Part shown: piece after piece, positions 44,781 to 54,030 of the stretch
How the letters are laid out: each line of letters starts with the position of its first letter
Position numbering within the stretch: the stretch's first letter is position 1
Source: CAYRPN01 sp964426135
GTDB taxonomy: Bacteria; Planctomycetota; Phycisphaerae; Phycisphaerales; Phycisphaeraceae
Length of the DNA stretch: 64,000 nt
NCBI GenBank assembly: GCA_964426135.1
Contig: CAYRPN010000013.1
Coordinates: forward strand, 1-64,000
Direction: 5' to 3'
Translations under genes and position numbers: made by a program
Notes under the pieces: generated by a model
The model's database searches: none
Seen by the model: only the letters and a program-made list of their open reading frames with translations
What the model was told of the DNA's origin: nothing

Positions 44781-47678
44781 ATGTCCGACGACGGCAAACA
44801 ACCGGCGAAGAACGAACCCGCCGCCAAATCCGCCGGCCAGGGCGATGACATGCGCGCCTTGCGTCGCCTGCTCCTGGGACAGGAGCAGGAGGAACTCGCC
44901 CGTGTTCAGCGCAAGCTCGACAAGATGCAGGTCGATCCGGAGAGCATCGGCGACCTGCTGCCCACGGCGGTGCGCATCTCGCGCGAGAAGGACGATCGTT
45001 TGGCCGAGGCTTTGTCGCCGACGATCGATACGGCGATTCGCAAATCCGTTCACGAGAATCCAGAGCGACTGGTCGATGCGATCTTCCCGCTGATGGGTCC
45101 TGCGATCCGCCGGGCGATCATCGACACGCTGGGCAACATGCTCCAGACGCTGAACCAGACGCTGGAGCACAGCTTCTCGCCGCGGGCCATCGGCTGGCGC
45201 ATCGAAGCCTGGCGCACCGGCAAAACCTTCGGCGAGGTCGTCCTGCTCAAGACCCTGCAATATCGCGTCGAGCAGGTCTTCCTCATTCACGGCGACAACG
45301 GCCTGCTCCTGCAGCACTGCTTCTCCGACAAAGTCGCGGTGCAGGACGGCGACATGGTCTCGGGCATGCTCACCGCCATCCAGGATTTCATGCGCGATTC
45401 CTTCGGAGCGGCGAAGGAAGAAACGGTCGATCAGCTCAAGGTGAACGAGCTGCATGTCTGGATTCGCCGGGGCCGCCGCGCGTTCATGGCGATTGTGATT
45501 CGCGGCGAGCATCCGCCCGAGCTCTTGAAGGGGCAGTTGCAGGATGCGGTGATGAGCGTGCAGAAGGAACTCGCCGACGAACTGGATGAGTTCGTCAAGA
45601 GCGGCGATGCCAAGCCGTTCAGCCGGGCAAGGCCCTACATGGAATCGCTGCTGGTGGAACGGAAGGCGGAGCGCAAGAAGCGATTTCCGATTCTGGGTGC
45701 GGCGGCGGCGATCGCGATCCTCGCCCTGCTCGGCTCTTGGCTGTTCACGTCGTGGCAGGAGAAGAGCAAGTGGAACGACTTCGTCGAGCTTGTGCGCCGC
45801 GAGCCGGGCATCGTCGTGACGCACGAAGACAAACACGACGGCAAGCGGAGGCTGATGGGCCTGCGCGATCCATATTCAAAGGACCCCGCCGCATTGGCGC
45901 GCGAAGCGGAAATCGATCCGGACAGCGTGGAAATGGCGTGGGCGCCTTATCACGCGGCAGATCAAGCCATCGCGCTGAAGCGCGCCATGGCACTGCTGGC
46001 GCCACCGGAGGGCGTGGCGCTTGCGCTTTGGGACGGCAAGCTGCGCGTGACCGGTCATATCACTGCGGACTGGATCGATCGCGCCAAGCGCCTGGCGCCG
46101 ACGATTGCCGGCATCAGCGGGCTGGAGGAAGACAACCTCGTCGCGACCGACCTTTCACAGATCGCCCTCGCCGCCGCCCGCAGCCAGCTTCGCCCGCCGG
46201 CCGGCGTCACGCTCACGTTTGAGGCCGGCGTGCTCACCGCCAGCGGCAACGCGCCGCAGCAGTGGGTCGAGGAAGCGCGCGTTCTGGCGCGGTCCATCCC
46301 GCAGGTGAAGCAGTACGTCGATCGCAATCTGATTGCAGCCGATCAGGAGCGCATCGTCCTGGAGCGCGCCCAGCGCGTGCTCGCGCCGCCGGACAGCGTG
46401 CAGCTTGCATTCACCAACGGCGTGCTGCTGGCCAAGGGCACAGCCGCCGAGCAGTGGGTGCAGAACGCCCGCGTGCTGGCGCGCACCATCGCGGGCATCA
46501 GCGATTACCGCGATGAGGAGGTCGTCATCGCCGATCGGCAGCAGCGCGTGCTGGCCCGGGCGAAGCAGGTGCTGCAGCCGCCGGCCACGGTATTGCTCGA
46601 ACTGAAGAACGACACGCTCACCGCCGCGGGCACCGCGACGACGCGCTGGCTCGAGGAAGCCCGGCTGCTGTCGCGGGCCATTGAAGGCGTGATCAAATAT
46701 GACGATGCCCAGGTCGCCGCCAGCGACCGAGGCCAGCGCGTGCTCGACGCCGCACGCCTGGCGCTGCGACCGCCGGCGAGCGTCACGCTGAGCTTCGACA
46801 ACGACGTGTTGACCGCCAAGGGCGAGGCGTCCGCCGAGTGGATCGCCGAAGCAAGTTCGCTGGCCACGACGATTCCGCAGGTGGCGCGCTTCGCCGCGGA
46901 TGAACTGAAAGCCACCGACCCCAAACCGCTGCAACTGGCGCGGGCCCGCGCCACGCTCGATCCGCCTGCGGGCGTCACGCTGTCCCTGGACAAGGGCGTG
47001 CTTGCCGGCAAGGGCGCGGCGACGCAGAAGTGGGTGGAGAAGGCCCGCATCCTCGCGCCGCTCTTGCCGGGCGTCAGCCGGTTTGAAGACGCGGGCATGA
47101 CGATTTCAGATCGCGACAAGTACCTGCTCGACCAGGCGACGCTCATGCTTCGGCCCCCCGAAGGCGTGCAGATTTCCATCGCCGGCCGCAGCGTCGTCGC
47201 CAGCGGCACCGCTTCGCATGCGTGGATCACCTCCGCCCGCCGGCTCACGCCGCTGATCGACGGCATCGACAAACTCGATGAACAAACCCTGGTCGATCGT
47301 GATATCGAGAAACTCCAGGACACCTCCACCCGCATCGAGCGCCAGCTTGTCTTCTTCCGCGACAACACCACCATCCTGGCGCCCGACCAGGAGCGAAACC
47401 TCGGCGCCGCCATGGCCGACGCACGATCCGTTCTGGAGGCTGCACGGCTCGCGGGCAAACGCATCACCTTCGAAGTCACCGGCCACACCGACCGTACGCC
47501 CGATCCCACCTTCGACCGCAACCTGAGCCAGTCCCGCGCCGACTTCATCGTCAAATCGCTCGTGCAGATCGGCGTCCGTCCCGACGACATCTCGACCGTT
47601 CCCGCCGGCGGCACGCAGCCTCTGGAAGGCAGCGAATCGCAGCGACGCGTGCAGATCAAAGTGATCCTGAAGGACTGA
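44781..47678 (+). CDS. Inner-membrane OmpA-domain protein with seven 64-residue repeats
   Basis: 965 residues, ATG 44781. A soluble N-terminal part (residues 1-290, cytoplasmic by prediction) has LLLGQEQEELARVQRKLDKM. One membrane helix follows (about 297-318, FPILGAAAAIAILALLGSW). Seven tandem repeats of exactly 64 residues (about 394-841) share the pattern PPxxVxL...L..G.A...W...A. The C-terminus is a peptidoglycan-binding OmpA domain: TFEVTGHTDRTPDPTFDRNL and QSRADFIVKSLVQIGVRPDD. It would sit in the inner membrane and reach through the periplasm to peptidoglycan, the repeats acting as a spacer. The coiled-coil gene upstream is its likely partner. Confidence 0.88.
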   Translation: MSDDGKQPAKNEPAAKSAGQGDDMRALRRLLLGQEQEELARVQRKLDKMQVDPESIGDLLPTAVRISREKDDRLAEALSPTIDTAIRKSVHENPERLVDAIFPLMGPAIRRAIIDTLGNMLQTLNQTLEHSFSPRAIGWRIEAWRTGKTFGEVVLLKTLQYRVEQVFLIHGDNGLLLQHCFSDKVAVQDGDMVSGMLTAIQDFMRDSFGAAKEETVDQLKVNELHVWIRRGRRAFMAIVIRGEHPPELLKGQLQDAVMSVQKELADELDEFVKSGDAKPFSRARPYMESLLVERKAERKKRFPILGAAAAIAILALLGSWLFTSWQEKSKWNDFVELVRREPGIVVTHEDKHDGKRRLMGLRDPYSKDPAALAREAEIDPDSVEMAWAPYHAADQAIALKRAMALLAPPEGVALALWDGKLRVTGHITADWIDRAKRLAPTIAGISGLEEDNLVATDLSQIALAAARSQLRPPAGVTLTFEAGVLTASGNAPQQWVEEARVLARSIPQVKQYVDRNLIAADQERIVLERAQRVLAPPDSVQLAFTNGVLLAKGTAAEQWVQNARVLARTIAGISDYRDEEVVIADRQQRVLARAKQVLQPPATVLLELKNDTLTAAGTATTRWLEEARLLSRAIEGVIKYDDAQVAASDRGQRVLDAARLALRPPASVTLSFDNDVLTAKGEASAEWIAEASSLATTIPQVARFAADELKATDPKPLQLARARATLDPPAGVTLSLDKGVLAGKGAATQKWVEKARILAPLLPGVSRFEDAGMTISDRDKYLLDQATLMLRPPEGVQISIAGRSVVASGTASHAWITSARRLTPLIDGIDKLDEQTLVDRDIEKLQDTSTRIERQLVFFRDNTTILAPDQERNLGAAMADARSVLEAARLAGKRITFEVTGHTDRTPDPTFDRNLSQSRADFIVKSLVQIGVRPDDISTVPAGGTQPLEGSESQRRVQIKVILKD
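45960..47303 (+). repeat. Seven coding repeats of 192 bp in the OmpA-like gene
   Basis: Seven units of 64 codons run end to end with no insertion or deletion, from DQAIALKRA to QTLVDRD. Protein identity between units is moderate, with fixed PP at positions 15-16, Gly near 32 and Trp at 38. Confidence 0.9.
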
Positions 47679-47704
47679 TCGACAGACCGCGTTATGATGC
47701 CGCC

Positions 47705-48019
47705 ATGCCCCGCAAAAAAGCAACAGCCCCGCTGACCGTCGCCGCGTTTCAGAAGCACATCCGCGACCGCTACTACAAGACCGACAAGGCCCGCGGCACA
47801 CCCGCGACGTTTCTCTGGCTGGTCGAGGAAGTGGGCGAACTGGCGACCGCGCTGAACGAAGCGCACTCCCAGGGCAAGGCCGACCGCGCCAACATCGAAG
47901 AGGAATTCGCCGACGTCATCGCCTGGCTCTGCACCCTGGCGAACATCAATGACGTGGACCTGGAGTCCGCCCTCCGCGCCAAGTATCTGACGGGCGAGGG
48001 ACCGAAGGGGCACAAGTAG
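47705..48019 (+). CDS. MazG-like nucleotide pyrophosphohydrolase
   Basis: 104 residues of the MazG/all-alpha NTP-PPase family, which hydrolyse NTPs or modified nucleotides to the monophosphate. The metal site is FLWLVEEVGELATALNE plus EEEFADVIAWLCTLAN. Short single-domain form, as for many house-cleaning enzymes. It follows the OmpA-like gene by 26 bp, on the same strand. Confidence 0.9.
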   Translation: MPRKKATAPLTVAAFQKHIRDRYYKTDKARGTPATFLWLVEEVGELATALNEAHSQGKADRANIEEEFADVIAWLCTLANINDVDLESALRAKYLTGEGPKGHK

Positions 48020-48064
48020 ACGGGCGCGGGACACGGAGACGGCGCTTCGAGCCTTCAACGCCGG

Positions 48065-49219
48065 TCAATCCCAATTCGCGCGGTTCAGCAATTCCGATGC
48101 GTAATCGATCAATTCCGGCTCGATTTTCAACGTTCTGATCACCTTCATGGCATCCATCGCCATCGCGCGATTGCGCTGCGCCATGGCGATCTTGATGCGC
48201 ATCAGTTGGCCGCCGAACTGGTGCCCCTGCATGTCCATCGGCTTGCCCCGGCCCGCGCGCGGCGTCCATGCGCCCACGCCTGAAAGCGATTCCTCGTTCG
48301 GCGTCATCGGGCGCGCCAGCGTCGCATCCGGAGCATAATCGTCAACCTCCTTCAGCATCAGGTGCGTGCCGATCTCGTGAGCGATGGTGTAAGCAATGGC
48401 GGATCGTTTGCCCGCGTCGGAGAGTTTCCACGGATAGCCGGTGATGCGCAAATCGCCCGCCAGGTGCGGCAGATACCCGACCATGGCGCGCTGTGCCACG
48501 GGCCAAGCAACACCGTGTGCGACGCCTCGGGCCAGCGTGTGCGGGGCGGCCGAAACCAGCCCATCATCGATAATCGGCGTATTGGAAAGGAACAGCGTCG
48601 GCGCCGGGGGCGGGTCCATCCAAAAGAAGAACTCCTCGCAATCCATGATCGAATAATCACGCCAGTTCTGCGCCGTGAGCACCGGCTTGCCCGACTTCGT
48701 CTTCAACTCCTTCAAGACTTTGAGAGCGGCCTCGTAGCGCGCGATGAACCGGAGTGCCGCGTCGTCATAAGTGGTGATGCCGATTCGCTGATCCGGCGGG
48801 AGCCAGACCGCCACCTCATCAAGTGCGCCGTAATTCTGAATCGAGTGCGCCACGTCCCGGCGAAACGCGCGCGGGTTATCGAGAAAAATATCGAACGTAT
48901 CCCGCAGCGGACGCTGATAGGGCGCAATGCGCTGACGCTGTGCTTTGATGAACTCAAAGAACTCGTGCTTCTCCGTGATGGAAAACACGACCTCCCGGCC
49001 GTACGCCTTGCGAATCATCGTGGCGCTCAGGGCGAGCGTCTCATTCGTCTCCTTCTCCGAAAGCATGGGCAGATCGCGATGCTCCAGCAGCATCACGTCA
49101 ACTCGGAACGGATCCGCCTGCGCGGCAGATACGATGGCAATCGCGAAGGCGAGGATTAATGCGCCAAGGCGCATGAGCACTGTGCCGACGGTCCTGGTGC
49201 GAGAGATCATGGTGATCAC
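48065..49219 (-). CDS. Exported protein with a HEIGTH motif, putative zinc peptidase-like
   Basis: 384 residues with a hydrophobic N-terminus (LILAFAIAIVSAAQA), so exported. Near residue 285 AIAYTIAHEIGTHLMLKEVD contains HEIGTH, i.e. H-E-x-x-x-H, and a short loop later is followed by NEESLSGVGAWTPRAG. Family knowledge: HExxxH is the metal motif of the MATCAP/DUF1704 peptidases, but the rest of this protein is not recognisably that family. FFWMDPPPAPTLFLS and YAPDATLARPMT are other conserved-looking parts. Unknown; a metallopeptidase guess is an inference from one motif. Confidence 0.65.
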   Translation of the reverse strand: MITMISRTRTVGTVLMRLGALILAFAIAIVSAAQADPFRVDVMLLEHRDLPMLSEKETNETLALSATMIRKAYGREVVFSITEKHEFFEFIKAQRQRIAPYQRPLRDTFDIFLDNPRAFRRDVAHSIQNYGALDEVAVWLPPDQRIGITTYDDAALRFIARYEAALKVLKELKTKSGKPVLTAQNWRDYSIMDCEEFFFWMDPPPAPTLFLSNTPIIDDGLVSAAPHTLARGVAHGVAWPVAQRAMVGYLPHLAGDLRITGYPWKLSDAGKRSAIAYTIAHEIGTHLMLKEVDDYAPDATLARPMTPNEESLSGVGAWTPRAGRGKPMDMQGHQFGGQLMRIKIAMAQRNRAMAMDAMKVIRTLKIEPELIDYASELLNRANWD

Positions 49220-49280
49220 CTTGGTTCCGACTCAAGCACTGCGCGTCAATCAGTTGAACAGGTCAACTCGCGGGCCGAAT

Positions 49281-49347
49281 CTCGCGCAAAGGCGCAAAGC
49301 TCGTCAAGACAGCGGATTTCTTCGCGAGCTTTGCGCCTTTGCGCGAG
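49281..49347. repeat. CTCGCGCAAAGGCGCAAAGC inverted repeat
   Basis: CTCGCGCAAAGGCGCAAAGC and GCTTTGCGCCTTTGCGCGAG are perfect complements, around GTCAAGACAGCGG. It belongs to the family of the tandem array at 15818. Confidence 0.92.
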
Positions 49348-49424
49348 ACTCAATCGCTCAGACTATTCGTGCGCGGCTCCATGGGCCAGGCCCGCGATGG
49401 ACTGCCAATGCCACTGGAGTTGCA

Positions 49425-50258
49425 TTACCCTTGCCGCATCTGCTCGATCACCCGCGGAACTTCCGCCTCGCGGCCCAGCGGCACCGGCACATGCACGTGC
49501 TGAAGGTGCGTGGTGTTCTTGCCCTGCACTCGGAAGATGAACAGCAATTGATCGAACGGCTGCCCCGCGTCCGGCGCGCGATCTTCGACCTGCCCGCGCG
49601 GCTTGTGCTGAAAACTCTCCAGGCGAACGCCCATGCCTTTGAACGACCAGAACGCGCCGGAGACGTAGAGGCCCGCCGGGCCGACGATCACGCCTTCGTT
49701 GCGGGCCATGCCGCGGATCGCACCTTGAATCCCCAGATGCATAAAGGCGCCGGCGATGATCCCGAAGACAACGAATCCGCCGGAGATCGCCAGCGCGGTG
49801 ATCATCGGCGAATCGGCGATCAGGTCGTCGCTGGTTGTCGCGACGAGCAGCCCGATCACCACGCCGACGCCCGCGATGCCCAGCGCGATGATCCACCAGA
49901 CGTTGCGGTTGCGGGTGCGCTCGGCCGCGATGTGCTGCTCCCACTGCGCCGGCGGGTAGTTCCACCAGACGTAGCGATCGCCGGCGACCATGGCATTCAG
50001 CCTGCGGCGCGAACCCCATGCGGTGAAGAAAAGAATCCCGCCGAGCAGCGCCGAGAAGATCGCCAGCACGATCAACAGCACAGGCCAGACCGAAGGCGGC
50101 TTGTTGGCGATGGTGTTGACCTTGTCGAGTAACAAGCCCAACGCGCCGGCGCCGCCCAGCGCCACGGTGAGAACGAGAAACGGGAGATTCCACCGCTCCA
50201 TGTTGAGCCGGGGACGCTTGCGCTGATCGAGATCGAATGGATCGCTGGGTGCGGACAT
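49425..50258 (-). CDS. Multi-pass membrane protein, unknown function
   Basis: 277 residues starting at MSAPSDPFD (50258). Hydrophobic helices at about 25-45, 58-80, 120-142 and 155-175 (WPVLLIVLAIFSALLGGIL, VWWIIALGIAGVGVVIGLL). The C-terminal third is soluble (VSGAFWSFKGMGVRLESF, LFIFRVQGKNTTHLQHVHV) and might be a PH-like domain. The longer frame from 50315 is read from a repeat. No function assigned. Confidence 0.72.
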   Translation of the reverse strand: MSAPSDPFDLDQRKRPRLNMERWNLPFLVLTVALGGAGALGLLLDKVNTIANKPPSVWPVLLIVLAIFSALLGGILFFTAWGSRRRLNAMVAGDRYVWWNYPPAQWEQHIAAERTRNRNVWWIIALGIAGVGVVIGLLVATTSDDLIADSPMITALAISGGFVVFGIIAGAFMHLGIQGAIRGMARNEGVIVGPAGLYVSGAFWSFKGMGVRLESFQHKPRGQVEDRAPDAGQPFDQLLFIFRVQGKNTTHLQHVHVPVPLGREAEVPRVIEQMRQG

Positions 50259-50280
50259 GTGAGCATGATCGGCGGGGACT

Positions 50281-50458
50281 GTAGGGTGCGTCAAGGCTTG
50301 GCGCGGACGCACCACGATTAACGGCGATGCAACACACTATGGAGTTGTGCAGGAACAACTCCGCAGTTTGTGTAGGGTGCGTCAAGTCCGCGCGGACGCA
50401 CCTGAGAGCCTTCCGTTAAACGATGGTGCGTCCGCGCCGAGCCTTGACGCACCCTACG
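50281..50458. repeat. TAGGGTGCGTCAAG inverted-repeat element with an extra half copy
   Basis: A left arm at 50281-50313 is followed by a second left arm (50371) and the right arm ending at 50458 (GAGCCTTGACGCACCCTA). The middle contains GGAGTTGTGCAGGAACAACT, related to the tip of the MITE-like family. It takes up most of the 288-bp gap before purC. Confidence 0.9.
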
Positions 50459-50546
50459 CATCGACGTACGCGCACCGTTGCGAAAAACCTCGTCGCGGTT
50501 TATCGTCCCGACATCGCCGCACCCCTGCCGCGGCCCTCACGCAAGG

Positions 50547-51536
50547 ATGACCATGACCACCACCGCCAGCCCTCGTCCCGGCCTCATGCGCACCGACCTT
50601 CCCCTGCCCGGCCGCCGGCAAGGCAAGGTGCGCGATATTTACGAAGCCAAGCTGAAGGACGGCCGCGACGCGCTCGTGCTTGTCGCGTCCGACCGCATCA
50701 GCGCGTTCGATGTCGTCATGTCCAACCCCGTGCCGGGCAAGGGCGTGATGCTCACGCAGATCAGCAAATTCTGGTTCGACATGATCGGCCAGAAAATGGC
50801 GGGCAAGCTGCAGCACCACGTCATCTCGATGGACCCGGCGGACATCCCCGGCCTGAACGCTGAGCAGCGCGAGCAACTCAAGGGCCGCGTGATGGTCGGG
50901 CGCAGGACGAAGGTGATCAAGATCGAATGCGTGGTGCGCGGGTACCTCGCCGGCAGCGGGTGGAAGGAGTACCAGCAGTCGCAGACGGTGTGCGGCATCA
51001 AGCTGCCGCCGGGCCTGAAGCAGTGCGACAAGCTGCCGGAGCCGATCTTCACGCCTTCCACCAAGGAAGACGTGGGGCACGATCAGAACATCAGCTTCGA
51101 GCAGTCGTGGGAAATCGCGGGCAAGGAACTGGCGACGAAACTGCGCGACCTTTCACTGGCGATCTACTCGATGGCCCGCGACTACGCCGCCCAGCGCGGC
51201 ATCATCATCGCCGACACCAAGTTCGAGTTCGGCCTGCCCACCGACGGCAGCGGCGCCGCCGGTGGCGCCCCCGGTAGCGGCGTGCCGATCCTGATCGATG
51301 AAGTGCTCACGCCCGACAGCTCGCGCTTCTGGCCCGCCGACCAATACAGCCCCGGCAAGGACCAGCCCAGCTACGACAAGCAGTACGTTCGCAATTATCT
51401 GGAAGAGCTTGTCAAGGCCGGCAAATGGGACAAGACCCCGCCGGGCCCGACGCTGCCGGAGGAAGTGCTTCGCAACACGATGGCGAAATACCTGGAGGCG
51501 TACCGCAAGCTGACGGGGAAGGAGTTGGCGTGGTGA
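50547..51536 (+). CDS. purC: Phosphoribosylaminoimidazole-succinocarboxamide synthase
   Basis: Ligates aspartate to CAIR with ATP in purine synthesis. 329 residues from ATG 50547 (a second ATG lies 6 bp on). Markers: GRRQGKVRDIYEA, VASDRISAFDVVMSNPVPGK, RRTKVIKIECVVRGYLAGSG, GIKLPPGLKQCDKLPEPIFT, STKEDVGHDQNISF, IIIADTKFEFGL and LIDEVLTPDSSRFWPADQ. A short Gly/Ser/Ala/Pro insert (GSGAAGGAPGSG) lies between the last two, absent from most PurC proteins. Confidence 0.96.
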   Translation: MTMTTTASPRPGLMRTDLPLPGRRQGKVRDIYEAKLKDGRDALVLVASDRISAFDVVMSNPVPGKGVMLTQISKFWFDMIGQKMAGKLQHHVISMDPADIPGLNAEQREQLKGRVMVGRRTKVIKIECVVRGYLAGSGWKEYQQSQTVCGIKLPPGLKQCDKLPEPIFTPSTKEDVGHDQNISFEQSWEIAGKELATKLRDLSLAIYSMARDYAAQRGIIIADTKFEFGLPTDGSGAAGGAPGSGVPILIDEVLTPDSSRFWPADQYSPGKDQPSYDKQYVRNYLEELVKAGKWDKTPPGPTLPEEVLRNTMAKYLEAYRKLTGKELAW

Positions 51537-51638
51537 GGGGCTTGTCTGCGCGAGTGACCGCGCGCGACCTGCTATCCTGAAGAAGCACTTGCTATTGATA
51601 TCCAGTATCTATCTCTTCGTCGGTAACGGGAGGCATCA

Positions 51639-52940
51639 ATGCTCACTTTCACACAACCCGAACTCTTCGCCGCAGTGACGCGCTTCGAGCAGAACGAGGC
51701 CGCGATGATTGCCGACGCGAAGTCTGCCGTCGTGGAATGGAAGTACGCTAACGAGGATATGTTCGGATTGTTTCCGCTGTTCAAGGACATCGGGTTTCGC
51801 TATTCAGGAACGTGGAAGCCTCCCAAACGCCGCTGGTACAGTAAGAAGCCCAAAGGCTTCTTTCATCTGCATGGCATGGACGGTCACGGCAACGTGCAGA
51901 TTATCGAGAGGAGCAATGGAATCGCGGCGGTGTTTGTTCGGGAAGAACGATTCATCGATGAATTCTTCTCCGGATGTCGCAGGCCATCGCTGCACCGGCA
52001 TGTTCTCGAGAACGGCCGTGTCGTCTGTGCCTTCCATTATCACCTCGACCCCCACCAGTACAGTCGGGAAGTGTTTGAGTACCGCGGAGACAAGCTTATC
52101 GCTTCGCTGGAAGAATCCTGGTACGTGAGCGACAAGAAATGGGTCAAGGCGTCTTGGACCACTCGATGCACTTATGAGTATGACACGGATGGGCTTATCC
52201 GCGCTCACCGCGACGGGGGCGGCGTCTCTGGCAACACCCTGGTGTTTGTCCGCCCGAATGCAAGCCAAGGACCTAAGTCATCTCGCCGACCTATCGTGGC
52301 ATACACCGTCGAGGTGCCAGATGACCCCAAGGACCGAAAACACCAGGTCTACACAGATGCGTATGGGCTGGAGATGACGATCGACGACGAATGGCCGATT
52401 GACACGATCGTCCTGGTTCCGGCAGACCTCGTCAGCGTGATCAAAAAGGAAACCGGTTTGCTGACGAACGGTACGGTGTACGCGGGCGCCAGTTCGCTCC
52501 CTGCGAACACGCAACCGAGCGCGATCAAGAAAGCAGGCGGAACGTGGCAACTTATCGACGCAACCGCGCCGAAGGCTGGGGCGTTTGCCCGCGCCGCGCT
52601 CGACGCCAAATTGAATCTCATCCTTTCAATTTGCGAACCGGGCGACCTACGCCCCGTCCTTTCCCATTGCGGAGATGTGGCGGCGAAACGGCTCGTGATT
52701 GCGTTTCGACCGACCGGTGAATGTCCACCCGAATCCGGGCAATCGATCGCTGGGCGGATTCGATCCGAGTTCAATCCTCGCGATGCCACGGTCGTTCGAA
52801 TCCTGATTGCAGCGCCGATTGGAAAAGATCATGTGATGGATTATCTGGGCGGACCGAATATCGACGGCCTGCTCCACTACGGCGGGAATTACGGCAGCAC
52901 TATGGAAGTGCTCGGGCAAATCGCTTTGAACCGCACGTAA
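51639..52940 (+). CDS. Protein with a YD-type N-part and a catalytically degenerate triosephosphate-isomerase-like C-domain
   Basis: 433 residues, ATG 51639 with GGGAGG 6 bp upstream. Residues 1-240 are not recognised; TYEYDTDGLIRAHRDGGG looks like a YD-type turn. From about 255 the order matches triosephosphate isomerase: VLVPADLVSVIKKETG (as vcPP...), ANTQPSAIKKAGGTWQLIDA (as TGE.S..MLKD.GA..V..GH), AALDAKLNLILSICEPGDLR (as .L..GL.P..CIGE), LVIAFRPTGECPPESGQSIA (as IAYEPVWAIGTG), and GGPNIDGLLHYGGNYG (as PDIDGALVGGAS). The catalytic His (GHSE, here IDATAP) and Glu (YEPVWAIG, here FRPTGECP) are both missing. Hence not an active isomerase; role unknown. Fold call is my alignment by eye. Confidence 0.65.
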   Translation: MLTFTQPELFAAVTRFEQNEAAMIADAKSAVVEWKYANEDMFGLFPLFKDIGFRYSGTWKPPKRRWYSKKPKGFFHLHGMDGHGNVQIIERSNGIAAVFVREERFIDEFFSGCRRPSLHRHVLENGRVVCAFHYHLDPHQYSREVFEYRGDKLIASLEESWYVSDKKWVKASWTTRCTYEYDTDGLIRAHRDGGGVSGNTLVFVRPNASQGPKSSRRPIVAYTVEVPDDPKDRKHQVYTDAYGLEMTIDDEWPIDTIVLVPADLVSVIKKETGLLTNGTVYAGASSLPANTQPSAIKKAGGTWQLIDATAPKAGAFARAALDAKLNLILSICEPGDLRPVLSHCGDVAAKRLVIAFRPTGECPPESGQSIAGRIRSEFNPRDATVVRILIAAPIGKDHVMDYLGGPNIDGLLHYGGNYGSTMEVLGQIALNRT

Positions 52941-52948
52941 CACGAAGC

Positions 52949-52981
52949 AGGTGGGCCTCGCGGACTCGGCCCGACCGCTAA
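52949..52981. repeat. Single arm of the GCGGTCGGGCCGAGTCGGCG repeat
   Basis: AGGTGGGCCTCGCGGACTCG then GCCCGACCGCTA; matches the right arm at 39640-39670 with two changes. No partner arm is nearby. Confidence 0.8.
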
Positions 52982-53031
52982 CCAGCCTCACCTCTGCACC
53001 TGAGGACACTGCAAACACGACGGAGGGAACC

Positions 53032-53994
53032 ATGGCAACGCGGCTTGATTCGATGTCGCGGGTCTTCGTTGCAGTTGTGGCGTGTTTCTGGGGAACTCCC
53101 AACGGCTGGGCACAGGAGAAGGCGAAGGAGCGTTTGCCCTATTTTCACTTCGATGCGGAATCACAGAAACCCGGCGACCCGCTGCCTCAGCCGCCGTTTT
53201 TCCCGCAGCCGTGGAAGGAAGCTGGCGTCAATCACCCCAAGCGGGGCACGATCGCAGCGGACCCGAGCGCGCCGCAGGGGAAGAACGTGTTCCGCTGGGA
53301 GGTCAGGGATGCCAGGACCACGGAACTGTTTCATGAAGTCAAGTTCAATCGGCTGCCCGAGGCCAAGCCCCGCGATTACTACTACGCCTTCTTCGTCCGG
53401 TTCGATCGGATCGACGGCAAGGACATCTGGCACGACGGCGATGGCGACAGTTTCGACAAGGGATTTGAAGTCGTCGGCGATGGGATCCGATGGGTCATCC
53501 ACTTCGGGAATCATGGCGTTCGCATGAAGGATCACCGCTTCTCGTGTTACGTGTCGAACTCAACCTTCCATCTCAACCGCAAGATCGAAGTGAACGACGG
53601 CTACTATCCGAACCACAGCGGCCACTCGCGGTACCAATCGCCGGAACTGGATTACGAAAAGTGGCACGCCGTCGTGTTCAAGATGAAGTGGGCGACGGAT
53701 GACACCGGCGAAATCGGCCTGTGGGCGAACGGGGTCAAGGTGCTCGAGCACACTGGCATCAAGACGGTCAAGGCGCCAGGCACTTTCGAACGGCTCCAGT
53801 TTTTCGGCACCATCGCCCAGCCCGCCTACGACGCCCCGCCGCATGTGAGGAAGGTCGATGCCCTGATCTTCACCGATGACTGGCGGGACATTGTCAATGG
53901 CGGCTATCTGAAGAAAGCAGGCGACAAACCTGCGGAACGCGGACGCAGCGGCACAGGTTCAACTCCAGATGACGGGGCGGCTTCGACGCGCTGA
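53032..53994 (+). CDS. Exported lyase-like concanavalin-fold protein (polysaccharide lyase type)
   Basis: 320 residues from ATG 53032, GGAGGG upstream; signal peptide (MATRLDSMSRVFVAVVACFW). The body resembles heparin-lyase-like concanavalin domains: YYYAFFVRFDRIDGKDIWHDG is preceded by FHFDAESQKPGDP, and YEKWHAVVFKMKWATDDTG and IGLWANGVKVLEHTG follow the typical WHxxvfkVkWs pattern. It probably binds or cuts a polysaccharide. No catalytic residue can be named. The IS element follows about 36 bp downstream; the gene is intact. Confidence 0.7.
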   Translation: MATRLDSMSRVFVAVVACFWGTPNGWAQEKAKERLPYFHFDAESQKPGDPLPQPPFFPQPWKEAGVNHPKRGTIAADPSAPQGKNVFRWEVRDARTTELFHEVKFNRLPEAKPRDYYYAFFVRFDRIDGKDIWHDGDGDSFDKGFEVVGDGIRWVIHFGNHGVRMKDHRFSCYVSNSTFHLNRKIEVNDGYYPNHSGHSRYQSPELDYEKWHAVVFKMKWATDDTGEIGLWANGVKVLEHTGIKTVKAPGTFERLQFFGTIAQPAYDAPPHVRKVDALIFTDDWRDIVNGGYLKKAGDKPAERGRSGTGSTPDDGAASTR

Positions 53995-54030
53995 TGCGCA
54001 CCATCCCGCGGAGGATTAGGCTCTGTCCCG

